A DNA stretch of 64,000 bases from Halomonas elongata DSM 2581 (lineage in GTDB: Bacteria > Pseudomonadota > Gammaproteobacteria > Pseudomonadales > Halomonadaceae): assembly GCF_000196875.2 (NCBI RefSeq), contig NC_014532.2, positions 930,001 to 994,000 of the forward strand, written 5' to 3'. Shown piece by piece: positions 1-7,472 of the stretch. The notes below the pieces were generated by a model. It was not told the origin of the DNA and made no database searches. It saw only the letters and a list, made by a program, of their open reading frames with translations. The position numbers and the translations under genes were made by a program. Within the stretch, counting starts at the first letter, position 1. Each line of letters opens with the position of its first letter.

Positions 1-149
1 AAGTCGCGCTCGTCGGTACCGAGCGCCTTGATCAGTTCTTCGACATAGGCGTTCTCGTCGACCACATAATGGTCACTGACCTTGGTGAAAAGCGTGTCGA
101 GTTCCTGGCGCCAGGTGGCGTTATCCAGCATATCGTTGGCATTGAGCAT
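1..149 (-). CDS. putA: Probable N-terminus of PutA (proline dehydrogenase/P5C dehydrogenase), truncated by window start
   Basis: Only the first ~49 codons are visible, starting at an ATG whose complement is at 147-149 and running off the left edge. The fragment is acidic and contains VDENAYVEELI, which resembles the N-terminal region that I recall from trifunctional or bifunctional PutA proteins of marine gammaproteobacteria (a VDE...L segment shortly after the start). PutA oxidises proline to glutamate at the inner membrane. The gene directly upstream on the same strand encodes an AraC-family regulator like PruR, the activator of proline use in Pseudomonas, which supports the call. No catalytic domain is visible, so the identification rests on a short motif and context. 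Confidence 0.5.
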   Translation of the reverse strand, partial: MLNANDMLDNATWRQELDTLFTKVSDHYVVDENAYVEELIKALGTDERD

Positions 150-324
150 GAATCTTCCCCGGTCTAGAGCCCGTCGTCACAGGATGTGGTGCGTCCCGCC
201 GGCATCGGTCCGCCAGCGCACCAAGGGCATCCTATGAGGGTAGGGGGCTTCATCGAACTCTGCTTGTCGAATCCACGGATGGATTTGACGATTTCAATGC
301 TGTTAACGGGACATGAAGAAGATG

Positions 325-338
325 TTAGACCTTAGTCT
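325..338. promoter_or_regulatory. Short inverted repeat between the AraC gene end and putA
   Basis: TAGAC-CTTA-GTCTA lies in the 187-nt gap between the AraC-type gene and the putA fragment and overlaps the regulator's stop codon. It could be an operator half-site pair or a weak transcript-end hairpin. No T-run follows it. The function is unassigned. Confidence 0.2.
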
Positions 339-1137
339 AGCATTGAAGTGCCGGGGCGCCGAGGGATCGGGCCGAGGTCGAGCGCACCTGGCTCGGCGGA
401 TGGCCGAAGGCGCGGCGAAATGACCGGGAGAAGGCGCTCTGGTTGGCGAAGCCGGTCAGGGCGGCGATTTCCGAGAGTGGCAGGTGACTCTCGCGCAACA
501 GGCGCTCGGAGGTATCGAGACGGCGGCGCAATACATACTGCCAGGGGGAAAGGCCGGTCTGTTCGCGGAAGCGTGCAGTGAAGTGGGTCTCGCTCAGGCA
601 GGCCTCGGCGGCCAGATCGGCGACCCGCAGGGGAGCCCCCAGGTGGCGGTCGATGAAACGGTCGAGGGCCGTGAGGTCGAGCTGGCGTCTCCGGATGGGC
701 GTGTCCTGGGCCAGTCGAGCATGCAGGGAGCCGAGCAGTGTCGTGGTCAGGCGTTCCTGCTGCAAGGCGCTCAGACGTCCTTGCCGGGAGAGCAGGTCCA
801 GCTCGTGCACCACGAAGTCGAGATAGCGTTCCAGGGGTGCGTCCAGGGAGAAGAAGCGGGGCGCATCGAACAACCGCACCAGCTCGTGCTGGTGGCCGGT
901 CAGCGAGAGGGCGTTTTCCGGCAGGTCGAGAATCAGCTGGTGGTTGTCGCCGGTGCCGGCGTAATAGTGGACATGGTTGGCCGGGACGATGCAGCCGGAC
1001 AGCGCCGAGATGGAACCTCCCAGCCCTTCGATCTCGAATTCCGCCTGGCCACGCAAGCCGATCACGATCTGATGGAAGTCATGGGCGTGGTGATGAACGG
1101 CGGTGTCTAGGGGAATCTGGCGGATCGCGCTGGTCAT
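337..1137 (-). CDS. AraC-family transcriptional regulator, PruR-like
   Basis: 266 aa. The N-terminal ~130 residues form a cupin-like sensing domain with a His-rich start (HHHAHDFHQIVIGL). The C-terminal ~100 residues are a double helix-turn-helix AraC domain: the first HTH is around VADLAAEACLSETHFTARF, and the second, around LSEIAALTGFANQSAFSRSF, is followed by the family signature FRRAFGHPPSQVR. AraC proteins of this layout usually activate a neighbouring catabolic gene on binding a small ligand. The gene downstream on the same strand is a probable putA, so a proline-responsive activator like Pseudomonas PruR is the best guess. The ligand is inferred from context only; the regulator family is certain. 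Confidence 0.85.
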   Translation of the reverse strand: MTSAIRQIPLDTAVHHHAHDFHQIVIGLRGQAEFEIEGLGGSISALSGCIVPANHVHYYAGTGDNHQLILDLPENALSLTGHQHELVRLFDAPRFFSLDAPLERYLDFVVHELDLLSRQGRLSALQQERLTTTLLGSLHARLAQDTPIRRRQLDLTALDRFIDRHLGAPLRVADLAAEACLSETHFTARFREQTGLSPWQYVLRRRLDTSERLLRESHLPLSEIAALTGFANQSAFSRSFRRAFGHPPSQVRSTSARSLGAPALQC

Positions 1138-1203
1138 CGCGGGCCTCCGGCGAGACGAGTCCGTGAGATGCTCACGCCATGATACCCGATCCTGCGTCGA
1201 CCC

Positions 1204-1575
1204 TCATTCCTGTTCCCGCTTGCGCTTGAGTTGCGTGTGGGCCGCCAGATGATCGCGCAGGGCAGAGAGTTCCTCCTGCCCTTCGGTGTCGAGCAGCGGC
1301 TTGCCCCGTGCCACGCGCCCGTGGCGGCCGTGTTCATCCATCAGATGTCGGGCGCGCCGGCGTACGCTTTCCAGATACTCATCATGACGGATCGGATAAC
1401 CGATGAGGGCATTCCACTCGGTCTCGCCGACGCGATTCTCGAGTGCCTTGTCGAACAGGGTCAGCAGATGCTCGGGCTCGGTGCGATAGCGCGGGGTATG
1501 GGACAACAAGAGAATGATGACCATACCGCCGAAGATCAGCATGCAGACGGCGAAGACGGTCAGGAACAGGGCCAT
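1204..1575 (-). CDS. Small membrane-anchored protein of unknown function
   Basis: 123 aa. Residues ~2-26 form one strongly hydrophobic segment (FLTVFAVCMLIFGGMVIILLL), followed by a charged, Arg/Glu-rich cytoplasmic-looking tail with probable helices to the C-terminus. This looks like a single-pass inner-membrane protein. I do not recognise a family. It sits 66 nt upstream of the AraC-type gene on the same strand and next to a tRNA; the neighbours give no functional clue. Confidence 0.6.
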   Translation of the reverse strand: MALFLTVFAVCMLIFGGMVIILLLSHTPRYRTEPEHLLTLFDKALENRVGETEWNALIGYPIRHDEYLESVRRRARHLMDEHGRHGRVARGKPLLDTEGQEELSALRDHLAAHTQLKRKREQE

Positions 1576-1616
1576 GGGACGCTCGGAGCCGGCAGGCGGC
1601 GCGACGGGCTGTAAAG

Positions 1617-1690
1617 TGGAGCGGGTGAAGGGAATCGAACCCTCGTCTTAAGCTTGGGAAGCTTCTGCTCTACCATTGAGCTACACCCGC
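1617..1690 (-). tRNA. tRNA-Gly (anticodon CCC)
   Basis: Read on the minus strand, this folds as a tRNA. The acceptor stem GCGGGTG pairs with CACCCGC, the D-arm is GCTC...GAGC, the anticodon loop is TTCCCAA (anticodon CCC), and the T-arm GAGGG-TTCGATT-CCCTT has the universal TTCGA. The discriminator U and a genome-encoded CCA (1617-1619) follow. It closely matches E. coli tRNA-Gly(CCC). The outermost pair of the anticodon stem looks mismatched (G-A), which would be worth checking in a covariance-model alignment. Confidence 0.95.
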
Positions 1691-1700
1691 GAGGTTTCCC

Positions 1701-1728
1701 AGTATATCCAGAGGGTTAATGATTACAA
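1701..1728 (-). promoter_or_regulatory. Sigma-70 promoter of tRNA-Gly
   Basis: On the minus strand, -35 TTGTAA (1723-1728) and -10 TATACT (1701-1706) are separated by 16 nt and end about 10 nt before the tRNA 5' end, which suits a stable-RNA promoter. Confidence 0.7.
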
Positions 1729-1883
1729 CCCTGTTGTCTGGCCGGCTGCGCGAGAGGGGACAGAGGCGGGCTCTGAAAAAAATTGCGAACGTGACGAACT
1801 TTTTTCGTCAGCGTTGTCATATCAAGCACAGACAACATCGTCATCGCGATGGCAGTCGCTAGCAATGTTGTTCTGGCTTGCAT
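1716..1883 (-). CDS. Possible small protein (55 aa), uncertain
   Basis: ATG at 1883 is preceded by AAGGA at 1890-1894 with 6-nt spacing, a good ribosome binding site. The N-terminus MQARTTLLATAIAMTML looks like a short signal or membrane segment, followed by a basic stretch (KKVRHVR). A strong hairpin (1895-1917) lies immediately upstream. The base composition here is less GC-rich than in the flanking genes and there is no recognised family, so this may be non-coding. The same stretch is also a candidate for a plus-strand small RNA. Confidence 0.25.
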   Translation of the reverse strand: MQARTTLLATAIAMTMLSVLDMTTLTKKVRHVRNFFQSPPLSPLAQPARQQGCNH

Positions 1884-1894
1884 AATCGATCCTT

Positions 1895-1925
1895 GCCGCC
1901 CCATCCCATGGGGCGGCTTTTTTTT
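1895..1925 (+). terminator. Strong rho-independent terminator, plus strand
   Basis: A perfect 10-bp stem (GCCGCCCCAT / ATGGGGCGGC) with a CCC loop is followed directly by eight T residues. It can only terminate transcription running rightwards, yet no plus-strand protein gene lies upstream back to the tRNA. This suggests an unannotated plus-strand transcript of roughly 100-200 nt. Confidence 0.85.
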
Positions 1926-1967
1926 GCCTTCCATCGCCCGGGGCGATGCCGATGGTATCTGGAATTC

Positions 1968-2375
1968 TCATCTGTGGCGCATGCGCAGGATGGCGTTCAG
2001 CACGTCGCGGCGGGTCACGATACCGACCAGCCGGGTCTGCTCGGTGACCGGGTAGATCTTGGGCTTGGCGCCCAGCATTTCCTGGGCGAGGTCGATGATG
2101 CTCTTGTTGGGCGTGACGGACAGCACTTCATGGCGCATCAGCTCCCTGACCAGGGGCGGTTCATCGTTGAGATAGGCACTTTCCAGCACCTTGCCGAGAA
2201 CATCCTGCTCGGAGATGAATCCGATCAGGTGATCGTGCTCATCGACCACCGGCGCCCCGGGCAGGCGGTGCAGCGAGAGCCCCTCCGCCAGAGTGGACAC
2301 CGAGGTCTTGCCGGAGACCCGATAGCAGTCGCGGGACATGATTTCGCGCACGATGGTGGGGGCCTTCTTGGGCAT
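1968..2375 (-). CDS. Two-CBS-domain protein
   Basis: 135 aa made almost entirely of a CBS pair. CBS1 is at ~8-60 (IMSRDCYRVSGKTSV...HLIGFISEQDVL) and CBS2 at ~75-132 (LMRHEVLSVTPNKSIIDLA...RLVGIVTRRDVLNA). Such stand-alone Bateman modules bind adenine nucleotides and modulate partner proteins. There is no attached catalytic domain. The start at 2375 is chosen because AAGGAG lies 7 nt upstream; the open frame extends much further 5' but has no initiation context there. The partner is unknown. Confidence 0.85.
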   Translation of the reverse strand: MPKKAPTIVREIMSRDCYRVSGKTSVSTLAEGLSLHRLPGAPVVDEHDHLIGFISEQDVLGKVLESAYLNDEPPLVRELMRHEVLSVTPNKSIIDLAQEMLGAKPKIYPVTEQTRLVGIVTRRDVLNAILRMRHR

Positions 2376-2612
2376 GGCGGTTCTCCTTGTGCCGACAATG
2401 GTGAGCCTCGTCCGGAAAGGTATCCGGCGGGACCGGGGCGACTGGCGTTCGCCGGGGCGCCGGGATGGTCCGGGGGCTGCCACGGTTTCAGCATAGTCGA
2501 CTCGCACGGAATGAGGGCGGGGGGAAGGAACCCGCCTCGGGCCGGCCCACTCCAATATGGCACAATGGTTCCATGAATCGTTCGTGTCCACGATCACTGT
2601 TGGAGATGCCCC

Positions 2613-3203
2613 ATGGATGCCCGTGAATACCTGGCCCGCAAGGGACTGGATGGAGAGCGTGACAAGGAGCGCCCCAACACCCTGGAGGAGAAGGCCTGGT
2701 ACCGTGCCCGGGAGTCCGGTGACCATCGACCCAAGGCAGGTACCCCGCATGACTGGGAGGACTGGGAGCGCTATCACGAGACGCTGGCCGAAGGGGCCGA
2801 GGCCCTGGAGCAGAAGATCGACCACGAGGCGCATCAGCGGTTCCTCGAACATGAGGAGCACGAAGGCGCGCAGGCGCAGGGTGGCCAGTCGGACGACAGC
2901 GTTGGCCATTTCACGCCGCCGGCGGCTGCGCCGGCCGAACCCGACGCGTCCGCCGCTCGAACCGCCGAGCCGGAAGAAGCGCCCGCTTCCCCGCGTTCGG
3001 CCCCGGTATCCACACGCCCCGAGCCTTTCGCCGCGGTGATGATCCTGGCCGTGCTGATGCCGCCTCTGGCCTTGGCCCTGGCCGGCGCCGGTGCGCGTCG
3101 AGTCGTCCTGGCTCTGGTGCTGTGGCTGCTGGGCTGGCTGCCGGGGATCGCCTATGCGATGTTCTGGCTCCTGCGGCCTCGAAGGGGTGGCGACGCTCGG
3201 TAA
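2613..3203 (+). CDS. YqaE/Pmp3-family membrane protein with long acidic N-terminal extension
   Basis: 196 aa. The C-terminal ~50 residues have the two-helix UPF0057/YqaE (Pmp3) pattern: ILAVLMPPLALAL, then a short loop, then a helix with GWLPGIAYAMFWLL, matching the family's PPLA...GxxPGxxxA signature. Known members are ~50-residue peptides linked to salt and membrane-potential stress. Here they are preceded by ~145 hydrophilic residues rich in Glu, His and Ala, with a DWEDWERYHE cluster and a Pro/Ala linker (~105-145). The start at 2613 has a GGAG site. The function of the extension is unknown. Confidence 0.7.
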   Translation: MDAREYLARKGLDGERDKERPNTLEEKAWYRARESGDHRPKAGTPHDWEDWERYHETLAEGAEALEQKIDHEAHQRFLEHEEHEGAQAQGGQSDDSVGHFTPPAAAPAEPDASAARTAEPEEAPASPRSAPVSTRPEPFAAVMILAVLMPPLALALAGAGARRVVLALVLWLLGWLPGIAYAMFWLLRPRRGGDAR

Positions 3204-3245
3204 CGTGCGTGACATCGGCGAGACGCCACTGGCAAGCGGACGAGC

Positions 3246-3273
3246 TTGGCAGCGCCAAGGACACAGGTATAAT
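3246..3273 (+). promoter_or_regulatory. Sigma-70 promoter for the EamA transporter gene
   Basis: -35 TTGGCA (3246-3251) and -10 TATAAT (3268-3273) with a 16-nt spacer, 35 nt before the start codon. Confidence 0.75.
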
Positions 3274-3308
3274 CCCCGTCAACCCTCGATATGAACAGGA
3301 GTTGACCG

Positions 3309-4175
3309 TTGGGCTATCTCGTTGGCGTCACCGCTCTGTGGGCCTTTTCGTTCTCATTGATCGGCGTCTACCTGGCCGGCCAGGTGGACAGCTACTTCGC
3401 GGTGATGACTCGCATCACCCTGGCGACACTGGTCTTCCTGCCGGTGCTGCGTCCACGCCTGCTGCGGGGGCGGCAGCGCCTGGCATTGATGGCCCTGGGC
3501 GCCGTGCAACTCGGCGTGATGTACATCTTTTCCTACCAGGCCTTCCTGTTGCTGTCGGTGCCCGAGGTGCTGCTGTTCACCGTGCTCACCCCGCTCTATA
3601 TCGCCTTGCTCGACGATGCACTGTTCAAGCGCTTCACGCCCTTCCACCTGCTCACGGCGGCGTTGGCGGTATTCGGCGCCGCGGTGATCCGCTACAAGGG
3701 GCTCACCGACGATTACTGGCTGGGATTTCTGGTGGTACAGGGCGCCAACCTGTGCTTTGCCCTGGGGCAGGTCGGTTATCGCCGCCTGTCGGCGGGCCTG
3801 CCCGACTCGCTGCCGAGGCTGTCGGTATTCGGCTGGTTCTATCTGGGCGCGCTGGCGGTGGCGGTACCGGCCTTCCTGATACTGGGCGACGCGGGAGATC
3901 TGCCGACCACGGGGGTGCAGTGGGGCGTGCTGGCCTGGCTGGGCCTGGTGGCCTCGGGGGCCGGTTACTTCCTCTGGAATCTCGGTGCCGTGCGGGTCGA
4001 TGCCGGCGCCCTGGCGATCATGAACAATGCCCTGGTGCCGGCCGGCCTGCTGGTCAATCTGCTGATCTGGAACCAGGATGCCGATCTGCCGCGCCTGATG
4101 CTGGGCGGTGCCATCATCATCGGCTCGCTGGCGCTCAATGACTGGTGGCAGCGCCGCACGTTGCAAACCGCCTGA
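3309..4175 (+). CDS. EamA/DMT-family membrane exporter
   Basis: 288 aa with about ten hydrophobic segments in two EamA repeats (roughly 1-135 and 145-280), the drug/metabolite transporter layout. Motifs typical of EamA are visible, such as the end-of-repeat pattern VFGAAVIRYKG and a second repeat ending LMLGGAIIIGSLALND. The start is TTG at 3309 with AGGAG at 3297-3301. Relatives export amino acids or other metabolites. The substrate cannot be read from sequence. Confidence 0.85.
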   Translation: MGYLVGVTALWAFSFSLIGVYLAGQVDSYFAVMTRITLATLVFLPVLRPRLLRGRQRLALMALGAVQLGVMYIFSYQAFLLLSVPEVLLFTVLTPLYIALLDDALFKRFTPFHLLTAALAVFGAAVIRYKGLTDDYWLGFLVVQGANLCFALGQVGYRRLSAGLPDSLPRLSVFGWFYLGALAVAVPAFLILGDAGDLPTTGVQWGVLAWLGLVASGAGYFLWNLGAVRVDAGALAIMNNALVPAGLLVNLLIWNQDADLPRLMLGGAIIIGSLALNDWWQRRTLQTA

Positions 4176-4186
4176 GCCGGAGCGGT

Positions 4187-4215
4187 TTGCCCCCTTTTGA
4201 CAGTGTCGCCATAAT
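4187..4215 (+). promoter_or_regulatory. Candidate promoter for nadK
   Basis: -35 TTGCCC (4187-4192), 17-nt spacer, -10 CATAAT (4210-4215), 28 nt before the nadK ATG. It starts 11 nt after the stop codon of the upstream transporter gene. Confidence 0.5.
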
Positions 4216-4243
4216 GGTCCGTCGCGAAGCGAGGGACCCGCGC

Positions 4244-5125
4244 ATGCAAGCCTTCAAGAACATTGGTCTGATCGGACGGCTGGGCAGCGCCAAGGTGGTC
4301 GAGACCCTGAAGCGACTGAGTCGCTTTCTCGACGCCGCCGGCTACCACGTCATCATCGAGGACCGCACCGCCACGGTACTGCTCGACCATGGCCATCCGG
4401 AGGCCAGTCGTCGTCTGCTCGGCGAGCTGTGCGATCTGGTGATCGTGGTCGGCGGCGACGGCAGCCTGCTGGGTGCAGCGCGCACCCTGTGCCACAGCGG
4501 TACCCTGGTGCTTGGCGTGAATCGCGGTCGTCTGGGGTTTCTCACCGATATTTCTCCCGATGAACTCGAGGAGCGGGTCGGCGAGGTGCTCGAGGGGCGC
4601 TACGAGGTCGAGGAGCGCTTCCTGCTCGATGCCGAGCTCTACCGTGGCGATACCCTGATGGGCAATGGCGATGCCCTCAACGAGGTGGTGCTGCATCCCG
4701 GCAAGGCGGTGCGCATGATCGAGTTCGAGCTGTTCATCGACGGCCAGTTCGTGCACAGCCAGCGCAGCGATGGCCTGATCATCGCCACGCCCACCGGGTC
4801 GACCGCCTATGCCCTGTCCGGCGGTGGTCCGATCATGCATCCCAAGCTGGATGTGATCACCCTGGTACCGATGTTCCCGCATACCCTGTCGAGCCGGCCT
4901 ATCGCCATCGACGCGGCCAGCGAGATCCGCATTCACATCGGCGAGACCAATCAGACATACCCGCACATCAGTTGCGATGGCCAGACACGTGCCGTGGCCA
5001 AGCCCGACGATGTCCTGGTGGTGCGTCGCAAGCCACAGCGGGTTCAGCTAGTGCATCCGCTGGGCCATAATTTCTACGAGGTCCTGCGCAGCAAGCTGGG
5101 CTGGAGCAACCACCTAGGAGACTGA
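4244..5125 (+). CDS. nadK: NAD kinase
   Basis: 293 aa, essentially the length of E. coli NadK. It phosphorylates NAD to NADP in the cytoplasm. Visible motifs are GGDGS (residues 70-74, with the catalytic Asp at 72), the NE/D region GNGDALNEVVLHPGK, and the conserved block SDGLIIATPTGSTAYALSGG. The start at 4244 (MQAFKNIGLIG) is chosen because it matches the NadK N-terminus; an in-frame ATG upstream has no family homology. The stop is separated by 1 nt from the next gene, so the two are probably cotranscribed. Confidence 0.97.
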   Translation: MQAFKNIGLIGRLGSAKVVETLKRLSRFLDAAGYHVIIEDRTATVLLDHGHPEASRRLLGELCDLVIVVGGDGSLLGAARTLCHSGTLVLGVNRGRLGFLTDISPDELEERVGEVLEGRYEVEERFLLDAELYRGDTLMGNGDALNEVVLHPGKAVRMIEFELFIDGQFVHSQRSDGLIIATPTGSTAYALSGGGPIMHPKLDVITLVPMFPHTLSSRPIAIDAASEIRIHIGETNQTYPHISCDGQTRAVAKPDDVLVVRRKPQRVQLVHPLGHNFYEVLRSKLGWSNHLGD

Positions 5126-5126
5126 G

Positions 5127-6131
5127 GTGAGCGAACGAGATGCCCTCGAGGGCTATGACCTGATCGGTGACGTGCATGGTTGCGGCGCCACCCTGGCCAC
5201 GCTGCTCGAGCGTCTCGGTTACCACCAGCGGGACGGGGTCTATCGTCATTCGCGCCGCAAGGTGATCTTTCTCGGCGATCTCATCGACCGGGGACCGCGC
5301 ATACGTCTGGCGGTCTCCATCGCGCGTCGCATGGTAGAGGCGGGTGAAGCGCTGATCGTGCTCGGCAATCATGAGGTCAACGCGCTCGCCTATTGTCATC
5401 GGGCGCCCGCCGAATCCGACCGGGAGTGGCTTCGCGAGCATACCCCTCGTCACAATCGCATCGTCAGGGAGACCCTGGCGCAATATCGCGATCATCCCGA
5501 GGAGTGGGAGCAGACGCTGGCGTGGTTCCTGGATATTCCGCTGTGTCTGGAGCTCGACGGGTTGCGGGTGGTGCACGCCTGCTGGGATCAGGCATTGATC
5601 GACGAGTTGCGCCGGCAGCGTCCCGATACGCGCATCGATCTGGATTTCCTCTCCGAGGCGATGCGTCCCGGCACGCGAGCTTCCCTGATTCTCGACCGCC
5701 TGACCCGGGGGAGCCATCTGTCCTTGCCCGATGGCATGCGTATCCACTCCGGCGATGGCTTTACGCGGAGCAGTTTCCGCGCCCACTTCTGGGCCAGGCA
5801 GCCGCGCACCTGGGGGGATGTGGTCTTTCAGCCGGACAATCTGCCGGATGAACTGGAAGCGCGCGAATTGAGCGCTGAGGATCGTGCGCGACTGAGCTAT
5901 TACGGCCCGGATCAGCCGCCCTTGTTCATCGGCCATTACTGGTGCGAGGGCATTCCCGCTCTGCCGGCACCCAATATCGCTTGCCTGGACTACAGTGCCG
6001 TCAAGTTCGGGCGCCTGGTGGCCTATCGCTGGAGCGGCGAGGAGCGGCTCGATGCCGATCGTTTCGTGTGGGTCGACGTGCCCCTCGAGGAGCGTGCCCG
6101 CGCGATGCCCCAGGAGATCGATTTCGATTGA
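5127..6131 (+). CDS. Calcineurin-like metallophosphoesterase
   Basis: 334 aa starting at GTG, 1 nt after nadK. The N-terminal metallophosphatase motifs are in order: DVHG (~13-16), GDLIDRGP (~49-56), GNHE (~79-82), with later metal-ligand histidines such as VVHACWD and IGHYW. This PrpE/ApaH-like arrangement fits serine/threonine phosphatases or dinucleoside polyphosphatases. Coupling with nadK suggests a role near nucleotide metabolism, but the substrate is unknown. A factor-independent terminator follows at 6225-6258. Confidence 0.85.
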   Translation: MSERDALEGYDLIGDVHGCGATLATLLERLGYHQRDGVYRHSRRKVIFLGDLIDRGPRIRLAVSIARRMVEAGEALIVLGNHEVNALAYCHRAPAESDREWLREHTPRHNRIVRETLAQYRDHPEEWEQTLAWFLDIPLCLELDGLRVVHACWDQALIDELRRQRPDTRIDLDFLSEAMRPGTRASLILDRLTRGSHLSLPDGMRIHSGDGFTRSSFRAHFWARQPRTWGDVVFQPDNLPDELEARELSAEDRARLSYYGPDQPPLFIGHYWCEGIPALPAPNIACLDYSAVKFGRLVAYRWSGEERLDADRFVWVDVPLEERARAMPQEIDFD

Positions 6132-6224
6132 TACAATCTGTTACACGAAAATTCGGCTCATGATTGAACTCGGCTTCATATCGTCCATCAGAGTAAGTGT
6201 TCCCTTGAATGATCCCTTGCTCTT

Positions 6225-6258
6225 GTCCGGTGGCCCCCTCCACCGGACTTTTCTTTTT
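6225..6258 (+). terminator. Rho-independent terminator after the nadK-phosphatase pair
   Basis: Stem GTCCGGTGG / CCACCGGAC (9 bp), loop CCCCCT, then TTTTCTTTTT. Confidence 0.9.
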
Positions 6259-6308
6259 GTGCGTCTTACCCGCGCCCGCGACTTCGGGCGTAGAGTCCTG
6301 GAGGGTTC

Positions 6309-7160
6309 ATGTATCGGGTAATCCTGTTGCCGCGCGATGCCGACCTGCGCGAGCTGCGTCAGGCGCTCTGGGCGCATCGCATTGGTCATCGCATCACCGA
6401 AGAGGATGACGGCCAGGTCCTGTGGCTGGTCGACCCGTCCCAATTGGAGGCGCTGCGCGGGCTGCTCGAGCAATGGCAGCGCGGCGAGCCCTTGATGCCC
6501 GCGGGCGGCAAGGCGAACCGTGGCAGTGGTTCCCAGTGGCTGACACCGTTTCGCCGCGCACCGGTCACCTCCCTGGCGCTGGGCCTGTGCCTGCTGGTAT
6601 TCGCCGCCACCTGGCTGTTCGGTGATCTGGTGATCGCCGCCCTGACCATCGTGCCGGTGGGCATCGTCAATGGGCAGCCGGTGACGGGCAGCCTCGCCGA
6701 GGGGCTGGCCAGCGGCCAGGTCTGGCGGTTGCTGTCACCGATATTCCTGCATTTCGGCTGGATGCACCTGATCTTCAACATGCTCTGGCTGTGGTTCTTC
6801 GGTCGCCAGATCGAGGCGATCCATGGCGGCCGGCGGATGCTGACGCTACTGCTGTTGTCGGGCATCGGCGGCAACCTGGCGCAATATGCCACCGGCACCG
6901 TGTTGTTCGGCGGCATGTCCGGGGTCGATTTCGCGCTGCTGGGCTATGTCTGGCTGATGTCGCGGCGGCGGCCCGGCAGCGGCTTCTTCGTGCCCCAGAT
7001 GCTGGTGGTGTTCATGCTGGCCTGGATGGTCTTCACCATGACCGATGTTGCCGCCCTGGTGGGCTTCGGCAATGTGGCCAACGAGGCGCATCTCGGCGGG
7101 CTGGTCGTGGGGCTGGTGCTGGGCTGGTATCATTCCAGGCAAAAGCGCTACCGGCGCTGA
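6309..7160 (+). CDS. glpG: GlpG-like rhomboid intramembrane serine protease
   Basis: 283 aa, close to E. coli GlpG (276). A soluble N-terminal domain (~1-60, starting MYRVILLPRDAD) is followed by six hydrophobic segments. The catalytic serine lies in GMSG (Ser204) and the catalytic histidine in EAHLGG (His261), forming the rhomboid dyad. WMHLIFNMLWLWFFG carries the conserved HxxxN helix. GGAGG at 6299-6303 sets the start. It cleaves membrane-protein substrates within the inner membrane. No glp genes adjoin it; a small DUF1315 gene follows 27 nt downstream. Confidence 0.93.
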   Translation: MYRVILLPRDADLRELRQALWAHRIGHRITEEDDGQVLWLVDPSQLEALRGLLEQWQRGEPLMPAGGKANRGSGSQWLTPFRRAPVTSLALGLCLLVFAATWLFGDLVIAALTIVPVGIVNGQPVTGSLAEGLASGQVWRLLSPIFLHFGWMHLIFNMLWLWFFGRQIEAIHGGRRMLTLLLLSGIGGNLAQYATGTVLFGGMSGVDFALLGYVWLMSRRRPGSGFFVPQMLVVFMLAWMVFTMTDVAALVGFGNVANEAHLGGLVVGLVLGWYHSRQKRYRR

Positions 7161-7187
7161 GCCTGCCGTCCCCTGGAGAGATTCCCG

Positions 7188-7472
7188 ATGAGCGATATGA
7201 CCTTCGAGCGCATGATCCAGCAGATGACGCCCGACATCTATGCCAGCCTCAAGCAGGCGGTGTCGCTGCGCAAGTGGCCGGATGGCCGTTTCCTCACCCC
7301 CGAGCAGACCGAACTCTGCCTCGAGGCGGTGATGCGCTACGAGGTGGAGAATGGCGTACCCGAGGAGCAGCGTGTCGGCTACCTCGAGCGGCGTACCTGC
7401 GGAGCCGACAGTGGCGGCGGCAATGTTTCCCCGGAAATGGCCGGCCTGGGACAGGACGTCGGCCGTGACTGA
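7188..7472 (+). CDS. DUF1315 (YeaC-like) small protein
   Basis: 94 aa, matching the DUF1315 family I know from E. coli YeaC: MTPDIYASLKQAVSLRKWPDG, then LTPEQTELCLEAVMRYE. It is hydrophilic and cytoplasmic with no known function. It overlaps the next gene by 8 nt, so it is probably translationally coupled to the DUF2797 protein. Confidence 0.85.
   Translation: MSDMTFERMIQQMTPDIYASLKQAVSLRKWPDGRFLTPEQTELCLEAVMRYEVENGVPEEQRVGYLERRTCGADSGGGNVSPEMAGLGQDVGRD

Noticed and set aside
1676..1885. Plus-strand 69-codon frame upstream of the orphan terminator
   Set aside because: It starts inside the tRNA gene region and has no ribosome site or protein-like pattern. A non-coding RNA is the better explanation for the terminator.
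4197..4215. TTGACA followed by CATAAT before nadK read as one promoter
   Set aside because: The two hexamers are only 7 nt apart. TTGCCC at 4187 with 17-nt spacing to CATAAT is the workable pairing.
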